A stretch of DNA of 64,000 nucleotides from Enterococcus ureilyticus (GTDB lineage: Bacteria > Bacillota > Bacilli > Lactobacillales > Enterococcaceae): the NCBI RefSeq assembly GCF_001730315.1, contig NZ_MIKC01000012.1, forward strand, positions 231,591 to 295,590, in the 5' to 3' direction. The notes beneath the pieces are model-generated. The model ran no database searches, was not told where the DNA came from, and saw nothing but the letters and a program-made list of their open reading frames with translations. Shown here in pieces: positions 36,747 to 46,058 of this stretch. How positions within the stretch are numbered: the first letter of the stretch is position 1; each line of letters begins with the position of its first letter. A program made the position numbers and the translations under genes.

Positions 36747-39392
36747 ATGACAAAAAATAAATTATTATTAGTTGATGGAAACAGCGTGGCGTTTCGAGCA
36801 TTTTTTGCTTTACACAATTCCTTAGAACGTTTTAAAAATAAAAATGGGTTACATACAAATGCGGTTTATGCGTTTAATAATATGTTTGAAAATGTTATGA
36901 CAAAAGAAAAACCAACTCATGTTTTAGTCGCATTTGATGCAGGGAAAACCACATTTCGGACCGAATTTTACCCAGAATATAAAGCAGGACGTTCAAAAAC
37001 ACCTGGAGAATTTAAAGAGCAGATGCCTTACATTCGTGAATTGTTAACTGGTTTAGGTGTAAAATATTATGAATTAGATAATTATGAAGCAGATGACATC
37101 ATTGGAACATTAGCGACTAAAGTACCTAAGGACCAATTTGATGTGGTCGTCTTATCAGGTGATCGAGATTTGACTCAGTTAGCAACAGATTCAGTAAAAG
37201 TAGATATTACGATCAAAGGTGTCAGTGATTTAGAATCCTATACACCAGAGCATGTAGCTGAAAAATATGATGGGTTGACCCCCAGTCAAATTATCGATAT
37301 GAAAGGTTTAGCCGGAGATACTTCAGATAATATCCCTGGGGTAACAAAAATTGGTGAAAAGACAGCTATTAAATTGTTAAAAGAATTCGGTTCAGTTGAG
37401 GGCGTTTATGAAAACATCGATAGCTTGAAGCAAAGCAAAATGAAAGAGAATTTGATTAACGACAAAGAACAAGCTTTTATGTCAAAGCGCTTAGCGACGA
37501 TCAATATCGATTCTCCAGTTGAAATCAATATTGATGAACTAAAATATGAAGGAAAAGACTTAGAAAAATTGATTCCTTTCTATAAAGAAATGGAATTCAA
37601 ACAAATGCTAAGCAAATTGAATGTTGAAGAAGAAGTAGTTGAGCTAGAAGATGTTCATTTTGATGTGGTAGATACATTCACAGAAGAAATGTTTACCGAT
37701 GATATGGCCTTATATGTTGAAATGTTGGAAGATAATTACCATACTTCACCGATTGTAGGTGTTGCGTGGGGAACAAGGAACAAAGTATACACAACAAACA
37801 GTTTAGAATTATTTGAAAGCAAACCATTTGTTGATTGGCTGTTATCAGAAAAATATAAAAAAATAGTGTACGATGCAAAACGTACCTATGTGTCTCTTAA
37901 CCGCTACGTTGGGAAACCTCAAGGTATTACGTTTGATGTCTTATTAGCTGCTTATTTATTAGATACAAATGATAACAATGCGGATATTGAGGGTGTAGCG
38001 CAGCACTATGGTTATACTGATATCCACTCGGATGAATCAGTTTATGGAAAAGGTGCGAAAAAAGGCTTACCAGAAGATGATGAGGCTTTTTTCAGCCATC
38101 TTGCACGGAAAGTCAACGCTATTCATTTTCTATCTGAAAAACTAGATGCAGAATTAGTTGAAAAGAATCAAGCTGATCTATTCTATAAAATGGAACTACC
38201 GCTCTCAAAAATATTGGGTGATATGGAAATCACAGGTATTCGTGTGGATGCGAATCGATTGAAAGAAATGCGTATCGAATTTTCAGATCGACTACGTGAA
38301 ATCGAACAAAAAATATATGCAGAAGCTGGCGAAGAATTCAATTTGAATTCACCTAAACAATTGGGCGTGATTTTATTTGAAAAAATGGGTCTACCTGTTA
38401 TTAAAAAAACAAAGACTGGCTATTCAACCGCAGTTGACGTGCTGGAACAATTAAAAGAGCAAGCACCGATCGTCGAAGATATTTTGGTCTATCGTCAAAT
38501 CGCCAAAATCCAATCAACCTATGTTGAGGGGCTATTAAAAGTGATTCAACCTGATGACAAGATCCACACACGCTATGTTCAAACATTGACTCAAACAGGA
38601 CGTTTGAGTTCAGTTGATCCTAACTTACAAAATATTCCAATCCGTTTAGAAGAAGGACGGAAAATTCGTCAAGCTTTTGTACCGAGAGAAAATGATTGGT
38701 TGATTTTTTCATCCGATTATTCTCAAATTGAACTACGTGTTTTAGCACACATTTCAGATGATCAACATTTGAAAGAAGCTTTTATTGAAGGTCAAGATAT
38801 TCACTCTAGCACAGCTATGCGTGTTTTTGGTATTGAAAAACCGGAAGATGTAACACCGAATATGCGTCGCCAAGCAAAAGCTGTAAATTTTGGCATAGTT
38901 TACGGAATCAGTGATTATGGGTTGTCGCAAAACCTTGGTATTACTAGAAAGCAAGCACAAGAATATATTGACACGTATTTTGAAAAATATCCTGGTGTGA
39001 AAAAGTATATGGAAGCTATTGTTCGGGATGCTAAAGATAAAGGATTTGTAGAAACGTTATATAATCGCCGCCGTTATTTACCAGATATCAATTCACGTAA
39101 TTTTAATTTACGTTCATTTGCAGAGCGGACAGCGATTAATACACCGATTCAGGGAAGTGCTGCGGATATTTTGAAAATTGCAATGATCAACATGCAAAAA
39201 CGTTTGAAAGAAGAAAATATGCAAGCAACAATGCTATTGCAAGTACATGATGAACTTGTTTTTGAAGCACCTGAATCTGAGTTAGAAAAATTAAATGACT
39301 TAGTTAAAGATGTGATGGAAAATGCTGTTGCTTTACACGTACCGTTGCTAACGGATAGTAGTTGGGGCAAAACATGGTATGACGCTAAATAG
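36747..39392 (+). CDS. polA: DNA polymerase I
   Basis: An 881-residue DNA repair and Okazaki-maturation polymerase. The N-terminal 5'-3' exonuclease is intact (LLLVDGNSVAFRAFFAL, YEADDIIGTLA, GVTKIGEKTA). The middle 3'-5' exonuclease-like domain reads ALYVEMLED where the DxE metal ligands should be, so proofreading is probably lost, as in other Firmicutes. Polymerase motifs A (DYSQIELRVLAH), B (RRQAKAVNFGIVYG) and C (QVHDELVFE) are complete. It leads the mutM-coaE cluster. Confidence 0.98.
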   Translation: MTKNKLLLVDGNSVAFRAFFALHNSLERFKNKNGLHTNAVYAFNNMFENVMTKEKPTHVLVAFDAGKTTFRTEFYPEYKAGRSKTPGEFKEQMPYIRELLTGLGVKYYELDNYEADDIIGTLATKVPKDQFDVVVLSGDRDLTQLATDSVKVDITIKGVSDLESYTPEHVAEKYDGLTPSQIIDMKGLAGDTSDNIPGVTKIGEKTAIKLLKEFGSVEGVYENIDSLKQSKMKENLINDKEQAFMSKRLATINIDSPVEINIDELKYEGKDLEKLIPFYKEMEFKQMLSKLNVEEEVVELEDVHFDVVDTFTEEMFTDDMALYVEMLEDNYHTSPIVGVAWGTRNKVYTTNSLELFESKPFVDWLLSEKYKKIVYDAKRTYVSLNRYVGKPQGITFDVLLAAYLLDTNDNNADIEGVAQHYGYTDIHSDESVYGKGAKKGLPEDDEAFFSHLARKVNAIHFLSEKLDAELVEKNQADLFYKMELPLSKILGDMEITGIRVDANRLKEMRIEFSDRLREIEQKIYAEAGEEFNLNSPKQLGVILFEKMGLPVIKKTKTGYSTAVDVLEQLKEQAPIVEDILVYRQIAKIQSTYVEGLLKVIQPDDKIHTRYVQTLTQTGRLSSVDPNLQNIPIRLEEGRKIRQAFVPRENDWLIFSSDYSQIELRVLAHISDDQHLKEAFIEGQDIHSSTAMRVFGIEKPEDVTPNMRRQAKAVNFGIVYGISDYGLSQNLGITRKQAQEYIDTYFEKYPGVKKYMEAIVRDAKDKGFVETLYNRRRYLPDINSRNFNLRSFAERTAINTPIQGSAADILKIAMINMQKRLKEENMQATMLLQVHDELVFEAPESELEKLNDLVKDVMENAVALHVPLLTDSSWGKTWYDAK

Positions 39393-39413
39393 ATAAGGCA
39401 ATAAAATAAGTGG

Positions 39414-39471
39414 AAAAGACTGACTAAACGACAATGTTAAAAACATTGCTGTGTTGGTTTCAGTCTTTTTT
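39414..39471 (+). terminator. Terminator between polA and mutM
   Basis: AAAAGACTGA pairs with TCAGTCTTTT, with an inner ACAATGTT/AACATTG stem, followed by TTTTT. It leaves only about 20 bases to the mutM start, so read-through or a promoter inside polA must supply mutM. Confidence 0.75.
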
Positions 39472-39490
39472 TCTAAAGGAGCGATGAAAG

Positions 39491-40327
39491 GTGCCTGAAT
39501 TACCAGAAGTTGAAACAGTCAGAAAAGGGTTAGAAAAATTAGTCGTTGGAAAAACCATCAAAGAAGTAACTGTTTTATGGCCAAGGATCATCGAAACACC
39601 AGAAGTTGATGTTTTTGCACAACAATTGATCGGGCAAACAATTGAAAACATGGAGCGTCGTGGCAAGTTTTTGATTTTTAAATTAACAAACTATGATTTG
39701 ATCTCTCATTTGCGAATGGAAGGAAAGTATGAAACCCATGACCCCCAGAATGACCGAAATAAGCATACTCACGTTATTTTTACATTCACTGATGAAACAG
39801 AATTAAGATACTTAGATGTGCGTAAATTTGGTAGGATGACTTTAGTAGAAAAAAATCAAGCAGGGCTATATAAAGGGATTTTAGCTCTAGGTCCTGAGCC
39901 TGTCCCTTCTCAATTTAAATTATCAGAATTCCGCTCAGGTCTAAAGAAGCATCATAAGGCAATCAAGCCATTATTATTGGATCAGCGTCTAGTGACAGGG
40001 TTAGGCAATATTTATGTAGATGAGGCATTGTGGGAAGCGAAGATCCATCCTGAGCAGCCAGCAGACACCTTAAAAGCCAAAGAAATTGAGCGCTTATATC
40101 ATGCGATCATTGACGTTCTCGGTCGTGCGGTTGAGGCTGGTGGAACAACAATTCGAAGCTATCTAAATGCTCTCGGAGAAGCTGGAACGTTTCAAATTTC
40201 TTTAAATGTTTACGGTCAAACAGAAAAGCCTTGCTCGAGATGTGGGACACCGATTAAAAAAATCAAGGTTGCTCAACGAGGAACGCATTTTTGTCCAAAA
40301 TGTCAAACCTTGAAAGTGAGGAATTGA
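39491..40327 (+). CDS. mutM: Formamidopyrimidine-DNA glycosylase
   Basis: A 278-residue repair enzyme that excises 8-oxoguanine and formamidopyrimidines. The catalytic N-terminus PELPEVETVR (Pro2, Glu3) is intact when translation starts at GTG 39491. The beta-clamp lysine region is RRGKFLIF. The C-terminal zinc finger is C-x2-C...C-x2-C (CSRCG...FCPKC). Coupled with coaE, which begins three bases after the stop. Confidence 0.97.
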   Translation: MPELPEVETVRKGLEKLVVGKTIKEVTVLWPRIIETPEVDVFAQQLIGQTIENMERRGKFLIFKLTNYDLISHLRMEGKYETHDPQNDRNKHTHVIFTFTDETELRYLDVRKFGRMTLVEKNQAGLYKGILALGPEPVPSQFKLSEFRSGLKKHHKAIKPLLLDQRLVTGLGNIYVDEALWEAKIHPEQPADTLKAKEIERLYHAIIDVLGRAVEAGGTTIRSYLNALGEAGTFQISLNVYGQTEKPCSRCGTPIKKIKVAQRGTHFCPKCQTLKVRN

Positions 40328-40330
40328 TGG

Positions 40331-40924
40331 ATGGGTCTGATATTAGGTTTAACTGGAGGTATTGCTACAGGGAAAAGTACGGTTGTTAATGTATTTAAAA
40401 ATTTAGGTTTCCCCATCGTGGATGCGGATATTATAGCAAGAGAAGTTGTTGAGCCTGGAAGCATCGGACTGGCTGAGATTGTTTCGGTTTTCGGAACAAA
40501 TATTATCAATTCTGATGGTTCATTAAACAGAAAAAAGCTAGGTGTACTTATATTTTCCGATGCACAAAAAAGAAAAATACTCAATAAAATTCTGTCTCCA
40601 TTTATAAAAGAAAGAATCTTAGCTGAAATCGAATCAAAAAAAGATAAAGCATCGTTAATAATCGTTGATATACCATTACTTTATGAAGGCGGTTATGACA
40701 AATTTGTCGATCAAGTGGCTGTCGTGTATATTCCAGAAAAGCTCCAGTTACTTCGCTTGATGAAAAGAGATCATCTAAGTGAAAATGAAGCTTTGCAACG
40801 AATCCAAAGCCAATTATCGATTGAAGAAAAGAAAAAAAATGCGGATATTGTTTTTGATAATCAAGAAAATATTGAAAAAACAAAAAAGTTAATTGAAGCA
40901 TGGGTTTCTGAAAAAAACTTTTAA
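40331..40924 (+). CDS. coaE: Dephospho-CoA kinase
   Basis: A 197-residue kinase for the last step of coenzyme A synthesis. P-loop GLTGGIATGKST at residues 5-16, DADIIAREVV, and the lid/CoA region IIVDIPLLYE are present. It follows mutM directly, the usual Lactobacillales order. Confidence 0.96.
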   Translation: MGLILGLTGGIATGKSTVVNVFKNLGFPIVDADIIAREVVEPGSIGLAEIVSVFGTNIINSDGSLNRKKLGVLIFSDAQKRKILNKILSPFIKERILAEIESKKDKASLIIVDIPLLYEGGYDKFVDQVAVVYIPEKLQLLRLMKRDHLSENEALQRIQSQLSIEEKKKNADIVFDNQENIEKTKKLIEAWVSEKNF

Positions 40925-40977
40925 GTAGATGATAAGTTCTCTATCTATTTTATGTTTTTTTAAATAGCAGTAATTAT

Positions 40978-41011
40978 AAAGCGATGAATAAATCTTATTG
41001 TCGCTTTTTTT
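40978..41011 (+). terminator. Terminator after coaE
   Basis: AAAGCGA pairs with TCGCTTT across AATAAATCTTATT, followed by a seven-base T-run. The rest of the gap to nrdR is AT-rich and contains the nrdR promoter. Confidence 0.75.
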
Positions 41012-41160
41012 GATTTTTTTAATAAAAAAAGAAAAATGAATATGTTTTATATTGGAATTTTCATTATTTATTCCAACTCTTTCTTTTTGAATACCAGGAT
41101 TAAATGAGCATTAATTTCTCGTGGAACTATTACTAGATGTATGGCTTCTCAAGCATTTCA

Positions 41161-41169
41161 TGTTATAAT
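41161..41169 (+). promoter_or_regulatory. Extended -10 promoter of nrdR-dnaB-dnaI
   Basis: TGTTATAAT, an extended -10 (TG-n-TATAAT), about 55 bases before the nrdR start. It is the only good promoter seen in the gap. Confidence 0.6.
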
Positions 41170-41223
41170 ATAGATACGTAAATAATGTATATTATAAAAT
41201 ATAAGATAAACGAGGTGAACACT

Positions 41224-41709
41224 ATGCGTTGTCCAAGATGTCATCATAATAATTCTCGAGTGATCGATAGTCGTCAAGCAGATGATGGACGTGCAATTCG
41301 TCGTCGCAGAGAATGTGAAAATTGCAATTACCGTTTTACAACCTTCGAACGAATTGAAGCGGCGCCATTGTTAGTCATCAAGAAAAATGGGGATCGAGAA
41401 GAATTTAATAGAGAGAAAGTTTTACGCGGATTGATTCGCTCTGCTGAAAAACGACCTGTTGCTATGGAACAAATGGAGCAAATCGTCGATAATGTTGAAA
41501 ATCGAGTACGTAGTTTAGGTGAAAACGAAGTCTCAACGACGTTAGTCGGAGAATATGTTATGGAAGATTTAGTTAATCTAGATGAGATTGCTTATATTCG
41601 ATTTGCCAGTGTTTACCGTCAGTTCAAAGATATGAGTGTATTCCTAAAAGAATTGCAGGATATCGTAGACAAAGCGAAATCATCAAGTGACGATGCAACA
41701 AATGAATAA
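41224..41709 (+). CDS. nrdR: Transcriptional repressor NrdR
   Basis: A 161-residue repressor of ribonucleotide reductase genes. The zinc ribbon ([17 protein letters not shown]...CENCNYRF) occupies residues 1-40, followed by the ATP-cone domain ([13 protein letters not shown]). ATG at 41224 follows GAGGTGA. It sits directly before dnaB and dnaI, its usual place in Firmicutes. Confidence 0.97.
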   Translation: MRCPRCHHNNSRVIDSRQADDGRAIRRRRECENCNYRFTTFERIEAAPLLVIKKNGDREEFNREKVLRGLIRSAEKRPVAMEQMEQIVDNVENRVRSLGENEVSTTLVGEYVMEDLVNLDEIAYIRFASVYRQFKDMSVFLKELQDIVDKAKSSSDDATNE

Positions 41710-41721
41710 GGAGGTCTTTCC

Positions 41722-43128
41722 TTGAAAGACAATTGGAAAGAAGTCCATCCTAAAAGTATATTTCAAGCGGCGATTGCTTGTCCGCTTTCTAATCAGGAAC
41801 AAGAGATATTGACCCTTTTATACCAACCTATTATCGGTGTGGATGCCTTTGGTTTATATCTAACACTGTTATCTGAAGCTGAAAAAACTGGGATTAGTGA
41901 GTCGCTGTTTCACGCAGAATTGATTACGATAATGGATAAGAGTATTAAACAAATTCAATTGGCTAGAAAGAAATTAGAAGGCATTGGTTTATTAAGTACT
42001 TTTGTAAAAAATGATGCTGAACTGGGGACTTTGTTTTTATATCGTTTGAACCATCCTGAAACAGCAGAACGTTTTTTTAAAGATGAAGTATTATCGCTAA
42101 CACTTTTAAACAGTGTAGGTCAGCGGAAATTAGATAAATTATTTGATCGGTTCAAACCAAAGTTCATTAATTTGAACGGTTTTGAAGAAATTTCGGTAGG
42201 CTTTAAAGATGCTTATCTATTTAAAGAAGAACAAATTGTGGCACAAAGCAACCAATTAAGTCAAATGGAGCAAGCTTTTGAGGATCCACGTCCAGCACAG
42301 AAAATAAGTGCAGTCAGTGAACAATTTGATTGGTCCTATTTTATACAAGGAATCGAAAAACTGGGTATCAAATTACCAGATAATCATGTTGGTTTTAAAG
42401 AAGAAGTTTTTGTTTTTCATAATTTATTTGGAATTACAGAACTAGACATGATCGATTTCTGTTCTAAATCATTTGACTATTATACAGGAAAAATTGACAC
42501 AAAAGAATTTGAGCGTGCGGTCTATAGGACCTATGATCCTGATAAAAAACAAAAACCAAGTCAGTTTCAAAAAAATGAGACAGTTGATTTATCAGCTGAA
42601 GATCAACAAACATACCGTTACAATTCATTAAAAATGAATGGCTTTTCAATGCAAGATATTCAGATGATCATGGACAGTGAGAACAATTTTCCGCTAAACT
42701 ATTTGGAAGCATTGAAAAATGAGCGTGGCGGCTATACGACTCCACAAGAACGCTCTTTAGTTAAATATTTAGTCAGCAAATCAGGCTTGCCAAACAGTGT
42801 GATCAATGTCTTGATCAACTATGTTTATAATATTCAAAAGCAACCAACATTGAAAGCCGATTATGTGAATCGAATCGCAAACGAATGGGCTCAAAGTGGC
42901 ATTTTTTCTCCAGAAAAAGCAATTGATCATGTACGAGAAATTGCTAAAAAAGGCAAAGAACAAAAGCAAACAAGACAGCGCTATGGTCAAAATAATCGAC
43001 CAATTCGCCAAGAAACATTACCAGATTGGGTTGACAATCCAGTTGAGGAGCAAAAATTATCTAAAGAAGAGCAGGCGCGATTGGATAAAGAAATACAAGA
43101 TTTCTTAAGCAAAGGAGGCGATAATTAA
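41722..43128 (+). CDS. dnaB: Replication initiation / membrane attachment protein DnaB
   Basis: A 468-residue helicase-loading protein of Gram-positive bacteria (not the DnaB helicase). The N-terminus (SNQEQEILTLLYQPIIGVDAF) and the C-terminal DnaD-like domain (VINVLINYVYNIQKQP) are recognisable. The start is TTG at 41722 behind AAGGAGG. Its stop overlaps the dnaI start (TAATG), so the two loaders are coupled. Confidence 0.95.
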   Translation: MKDNWKEVHPKSIFQAAIACPLSNQEQEILTLLYQPIIGVDAFGLYLTLLSEAEKTGISESLFHAELITIMDKSIKQIQLARKKLEGIGLLSTFVKNDAELGTLFLYRLNHPETAERFFKDEVLSLTLLNSVGQRKLDKLFDRFKPKFINLNGFEEISVGFKDAYLFKEEQIVAQSNQLSQMEQAFEDPRPAQKISAVSEQFDWSYFIQGIEKLGIKLPDNHVGFKEEVFVFHNLFGITELDMIDFCSKSFDYYTGKIDTKEFERAVYRTYDPDKKQKPSQFQKNETVDLSAEDQQTYRYNSLKMNGFSMQDIQMIMDSENNFPLNYLEALKNERGGYTTPQERSLVKYLVSKSGLPNSVINVLINYVYNIQKQPTLKADYVNRIANEWAQSGIFSPEKAIDHVREIAKKGKEQKQTRQRYGQNNRPIRQETLPDWVDNPVEEQKLSKEEQARLDKEIQDFLSKGGDN

Positions 43129-44057
43129 TGGAAGATGTAGGGAAAGAAATGTCAAAAATCATTCAAAACAGAGACATGAACGAACGGTACAATGAGTTAG
43201 TTGAAGTTGTATTGAAAGATACGGATGTTCAACAATTTATTCAGGAAAATCGTGAACGTTTGTCAGATGATGATATTCGAAAAAGTTATTCAAAACTATA
43301 TGAATTTGTTCAAGAAAAACGTAAATATAATTTGAATGATCCAACAATGATCGCACCTGGATATGAGCCAAAACTAACCTTGAATTTCCATTATATCGAT
43401 GTCACTTATGTGCCGACAGAAGCTCTGATTGCCAAGCAAAAAGAAGATGAAATTCGTAAACGAGTTCGGGCCATGGATATGCCAAAGGATGTGCGAGAAG
43501 CGAACCTAAGTAGATTTGATACAGCATCTCAAGGTCGTGCTCAAGCGATGGCCGAAACAATGAAATTTCTAAATGATTACACTTCTAATCCAAAAGAATT
43601 TCATAAAGGACTTTATTTACAAGGGACATTTGGTGTAGGGAAATCTTTTCTACTAGGTGCAATTGCCAACAGCTTAGCTGAACGGGGATTCGTTACAACG
43701 ATTGTTCATTTTCCAACCTTTACTGTCGAAATGAAACAAGCAATCGGCAAAGATATGGTAGGCCCAAAATTGGATGCCGTTAAAAAGTCCCCTGTTTTGA
43801 TGATTGATGATTTAGGTGCGGAATCAATGACGTCTTGGATTCGAGATGATGTGCTTAGTGTGATTTTACAATATCGGATGCAAGAACAATTAGTGACTTT
43901 TTTTTCATCGAATCTAAATTTAAAGGATTTAGAAAAGCACTTGACCGTGACTCAGCGTGGGGAACAAGAGCCGTTGAAGGCTCGTCGAATCATGGAGCGG
44001 ATTCGTTATTTAGCACAAGAAATTACGATGTCAGGCAATGACCGGAGAAATGGTTAA
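43128..44057 (+). CDS. dnaI: Primosomal helicase loader DnaI
   Basis: A 309-residue AAA+ ATPase that loads the replicative helicase with DnaB. Walker A is GTFGVGKS near residue 169, Walker B is VLMIDDLGAE, and the N-terminal helicase-binding region precedes it. AAAGGAGG lies nine bases before ATG 43128. Confidence 0.96.
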   Translation: MEDVGKEMSKIIQNRDMNERYNELVEVVLKDTDVQQFIQENRERLSDDDIRKSYSKLYEFVQEKRKYNLNDPTMIAPGYEPKLTLNFHYIDVTYVPTEALIAKQKEDEIRKRVRAMDMPKDVREANLSRFDTASQGRAQAMAETMKFLNDYTSNPKEFHKGLYLQGTFGVGKSFLLGAIANSLAERGFVTTIVHFPTFTVEMKQAIGKDMVGPKLDAVKKSPVLMIDDLGAESMTSWIRDDVLSVILQYRMQEQLVTFFSSNLNLKDLEKHLTVTQRGEQEPLKARRIMERIRYLAQEITMSGNDRRNG

Positions 44058-44095
44058 AGGTGGTCAGACTACTACAGCTTTTATGGAAGCCATGT

Positions 44096-44147
44096 GGTTG
44101 AGATGTAACTCGAAGAGTTCTGTCTCAATCATTTTTTATTTTTTTAA
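44096..44147 (+). terminator. Terminator after dnaI
   Basis: GGTTGAGATGTAACTC pairs imperfectly with GAGTTCTGTCTCAATC, followed by a T-rich tract. The core (GAGAT-TAACTCGA-AGTT) resembles the terminator at 57336-57380. Confidence 0.8.
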
Positions 44148-44222
44148 GAGAACTAAGGATGATATTAGACTGGAATCAAAAATATAGCTTATAATTAGAT
44201 ATCAATAATGGAGGGATATCCT

Positions 44223-44693
44223 ATGAAAAAAATCACATTAGCAGTGCTAACTATCATTACATTGATTTCTTTAGGAGCATGTACGAAAAATAACCATGAT
44301 TCTGCAAAAGGAAGTGAAGAAACATCTATGAGTAGTAAACAAAATCAAGTGACAGATGAAACATCTCATAACGTGGAACAAGAACAAGCAAAATCAGTAT
44401 TTATAGCCACTTTAATGGAAGATGCTAGGAGAAACGAGACGGTAGACAAATCTCTACGTTTGGTTTTAAATGAAGTTGAAGTAATTGAAGATCCAGAAAA
44501 AATAATCGGTATGATGAAAAATGATGGCGTAATCTTAAATGTATCAAATGAACAATTGGCAGATGGTATTACTGAAAATGATTTGAAAAAGGGAGATAAA
44601 ATTCAATTTACCTTAGTTGGTTTACCTGCCATGACAATGTCGATCCCACCTCAAGTAGTTGGTAATTCAGTAGTCAAAGTTGAAAAAAATTAA
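44223..44693 (+). CDS. Lipoprotein of unknown function
   Basis: A 156-residue lipoprotein. Signal peptide and lipobox read ISLGAC with Cys at about residue 21. A Ser/Lys/Asn-rich linker follows, and then a globular region (LRLVLNEVEVIEDPEK...GDKIQFTLVGLPAMTMSIPPQ) that looks like an OB-like beta domain. ATG at 44223 is set by GGAGGG upstream. It stands alone between terminators. Confidence 0.75.
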   Translation: MKKITLAVLTIITLISLGACTKNNHDSAKGSEETSMSSKQNQVTDETSHNVEQEQAKSVFIATLMEDARRNETVDKSLRLVLNEVEVIEDPEKIIGMMKNDGVILNVSNEQLADGITENDLKKGDKIQFTLVGLPAMTMSIPPQVVGNSVVKVEKN

Positions 44694-44699
44694 TCTATC

Positions 44700-44753
44700 A
44701 AAAATCACTGTAAAAAACGCTCTATTCAAGTATTTTTTGACAGTGATTTTTTG
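44700..44753 (+). terminator. Terminator after the lipoprotein gene
   Basis: AAAAATCACTGT pairs with ACAGTGATTTTT across a long loop, followed by further T. Confidence 0.8.
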
Positions 44754-44858
44754 ATTTTGTAGTGAAACGATTATTGCTTATTCAAAAAATAAACGGAAAA
44801 ACATTGACATTTGTTTTGTGATGGTGGTATAGTTCTTTCTGTAAGACAACTAAATAGA

Positions 44859-45012
44859 TTTGTTAGGTGAGGCTCCTATACAAACATAGGCTACTGCCCA
44901 AAAACATCGAGAGATGCCAATGGGTAGAACAGGGATTGTCGATTACAAGGCTTTTCATAAGGTAGCTAAAAGCTCTGCTTTTTACGTTGTATAGTGCCAA
45001 AACTCAACGATT
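44859..45012 (+). promoter_or_regulatory. M-box (ykoK) magnesium riboswitch
   Basis: The conserved M-box core is present in order: GTTAGGTGAGGCTCCTATA, GGCTACTGCCC, ACATCGAGAGATGCCAATGG, AACAGGGATTGTCGAT, and the closing GTGCCAAAACTCAACGA. M-box RNAs bind Mg2+ and shut off transporter genes when Mg2+ is high. It precedes the mgtC/mgtA genes, and a terminator follows at 45050-45081 as expression platform. A promoter-like TTGACA/TATAGT pair lies just upstream at about 44805-44832. Confidence 0.93.
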
Positions 45013-45049
45013 AGATCATGCAGGCTTTTTTTTGTACGCCTATTTATGA

Positions 45050-45081
45050 CCTTCCGCTGAGTTTTTGGCGGAAGGTTTTTT
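45050..45081 (+). terminator. Riboswitch-controlled terminator
   Basis: CCTTCCGCT pairs with GGCGGAAGG, followed by TTTTTT. It lies 40 bases after the M-box core and is the expected Mg2+-dependent stop. Confidence 0.85.
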
Positions 45082-45095
45082 GCTGTGAAACACTG

Positions 45096-45313
45096 CGATT
45101 GCCATTGGCAGAGCAGATGTTGAACAGTACTTGTCGATCGAAGAGAGAGAAGTGCCCGACGTACTGAAACCCAACGATTGCCATTGGCAGAGCAGATGTT
45201 GAACAGTACTTGTCGATCGAAGAGAGAGAAGTGCCCGACGTACTGAAACCCAACGATTGCCATTAGCAGAGCAGATGTTGAACAGTACTTGTCGATCGAA
45301 GAGAGGGACGTAA
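45096..45313 (+). repeat. Three tandem copies of a 79-bp repeat in the mgt leader
   Basis: Copies begin at 45096, 45175 and 45254. The first two are identical; the third has one change (TTGGCAG to TTAGCAG) and diverges near 45305. Each contains an ATG (45117, 45196, 45275) opening the same tiny frame MLNSTCRSKR, 16 codons in copies 1 and 2 and 12 in copy 3. The block lies between the riboswitch terminator and the mgtC ribosome site. There are no spacers, so this is not a CRISPR array. Confidence 0.9.
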
Positions 45314-45393
45314 CGAGCTGAAAACAAACAAACCGAAGAAAGGAGAAAGCCTATGCATTTTTAATTAATATTGTTGCGAGTATCTTTGCAGGA

Positions 45394-46029
45394 ATGATCA
45401 TCGGTGCGGAAAGACAATGGCGAAAAAAGTTGGCTGGTATGAGAACGATGACTTTGGTAACGTTTGGTTCATGTCAGTTCGTTTCGCTATCATCGCTGAT
45501 TCAAGATGATAATAGTCCAACACGAATTGCGGCTCAAGTCGTCAGTGGTATTGGGTTTCTTGCCGGGGGAGTGATTTTACGAGAAGGATTTAGCGTAACT
45601 GGCATCAATACCGCAGCAACATTATGGTGTTCAGCAGCTGTGGGCAGTATGATTGGTGCTGGATTTGTAACAGAAGGCGTAGTTTGTGCTGTTATCTTAA
45701 TGTTAGTGAACATCCTGTTGAGAAATTTATCTTTCAAAATAGATGATTATACAGTTCAAAGAGAAGACGATCAAACAGAGACAATTCATTATCTTTCTGT
45801 TATTGCTAGTAACAGCAGTGAAGTCATGCTTAGAACTGAGATTATCCAGTTGTTAGATAAATACTGTCTAACATTCACTAAATTTTCTTGTACAGATTTA
45901 GCTGGAAAAAAAGTCCGGTTGTTTTTGGAAATTGAGGTTACAAGAAATGGTAGTCTAGCAATCAATACGATTATTTCTGAGTTGTCTCAGCTTTCAGAAG
46001 TTATAGAAATCAATCAAATGACTAACTAA
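45394..46029 (+). CDS. MgtC/SapB family membrane protein, start-proximal frameshift
   Basis: A 211-residue product with four or five membrane helices and the MgtC core (GAERQWRKKLAGMRT, GIGFLAGGVILREG, GINTAATLWCSAAVG). A soluble C-terminal domain follows. The family helps cells survive low Mg2+. The natural start is ATG 45353, seven bases after AAAGGAG, but it reads ATG CAT TTT TAA. One more T in the T5 run at 45358-45362 would join it to this frame as MHFLINIVASIFAGM. As written, translation must begin at a non-AUG codon or at ATG 45394 with part of helix 1 missing. Confidence 0.8.
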   Translation: MIIGAERQWRKKLAGMRTMTLVTFGSCQFVSLSSLIQDDNSPTRIAAQVVSGIGFLAGGVILREGFSVTGINTAATLWCSAAVGSMIGAGFVTEGVVCAVILMLVNILLRNLSFKIDDYTVQREDDQTETIHYLSVIASNSSEVMLRTEIIQLLDKYCLTFTKFSCTDLAGKKVRLFLEIEVTRNGSLAINTIISELSQLSEVIEINQMTN

Positions 46030-46058
46030 AAGAACGGAGGAATCAAGATGGTAAAACA

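Noticed and set aside
45096..45313. Possible CRISPR-like array
   Set aside because: The 79-bp units are contiguous with no unique spacers, and no cas genes are nearby. They are plain tandem repeats.
44982..45327. Three overlapping minus-strand reading frames across the repeats
   Set aside because: They arise from the tandem repeat being open in several frames. They have no ribosome sites and lie opposite the riboswitch leader.
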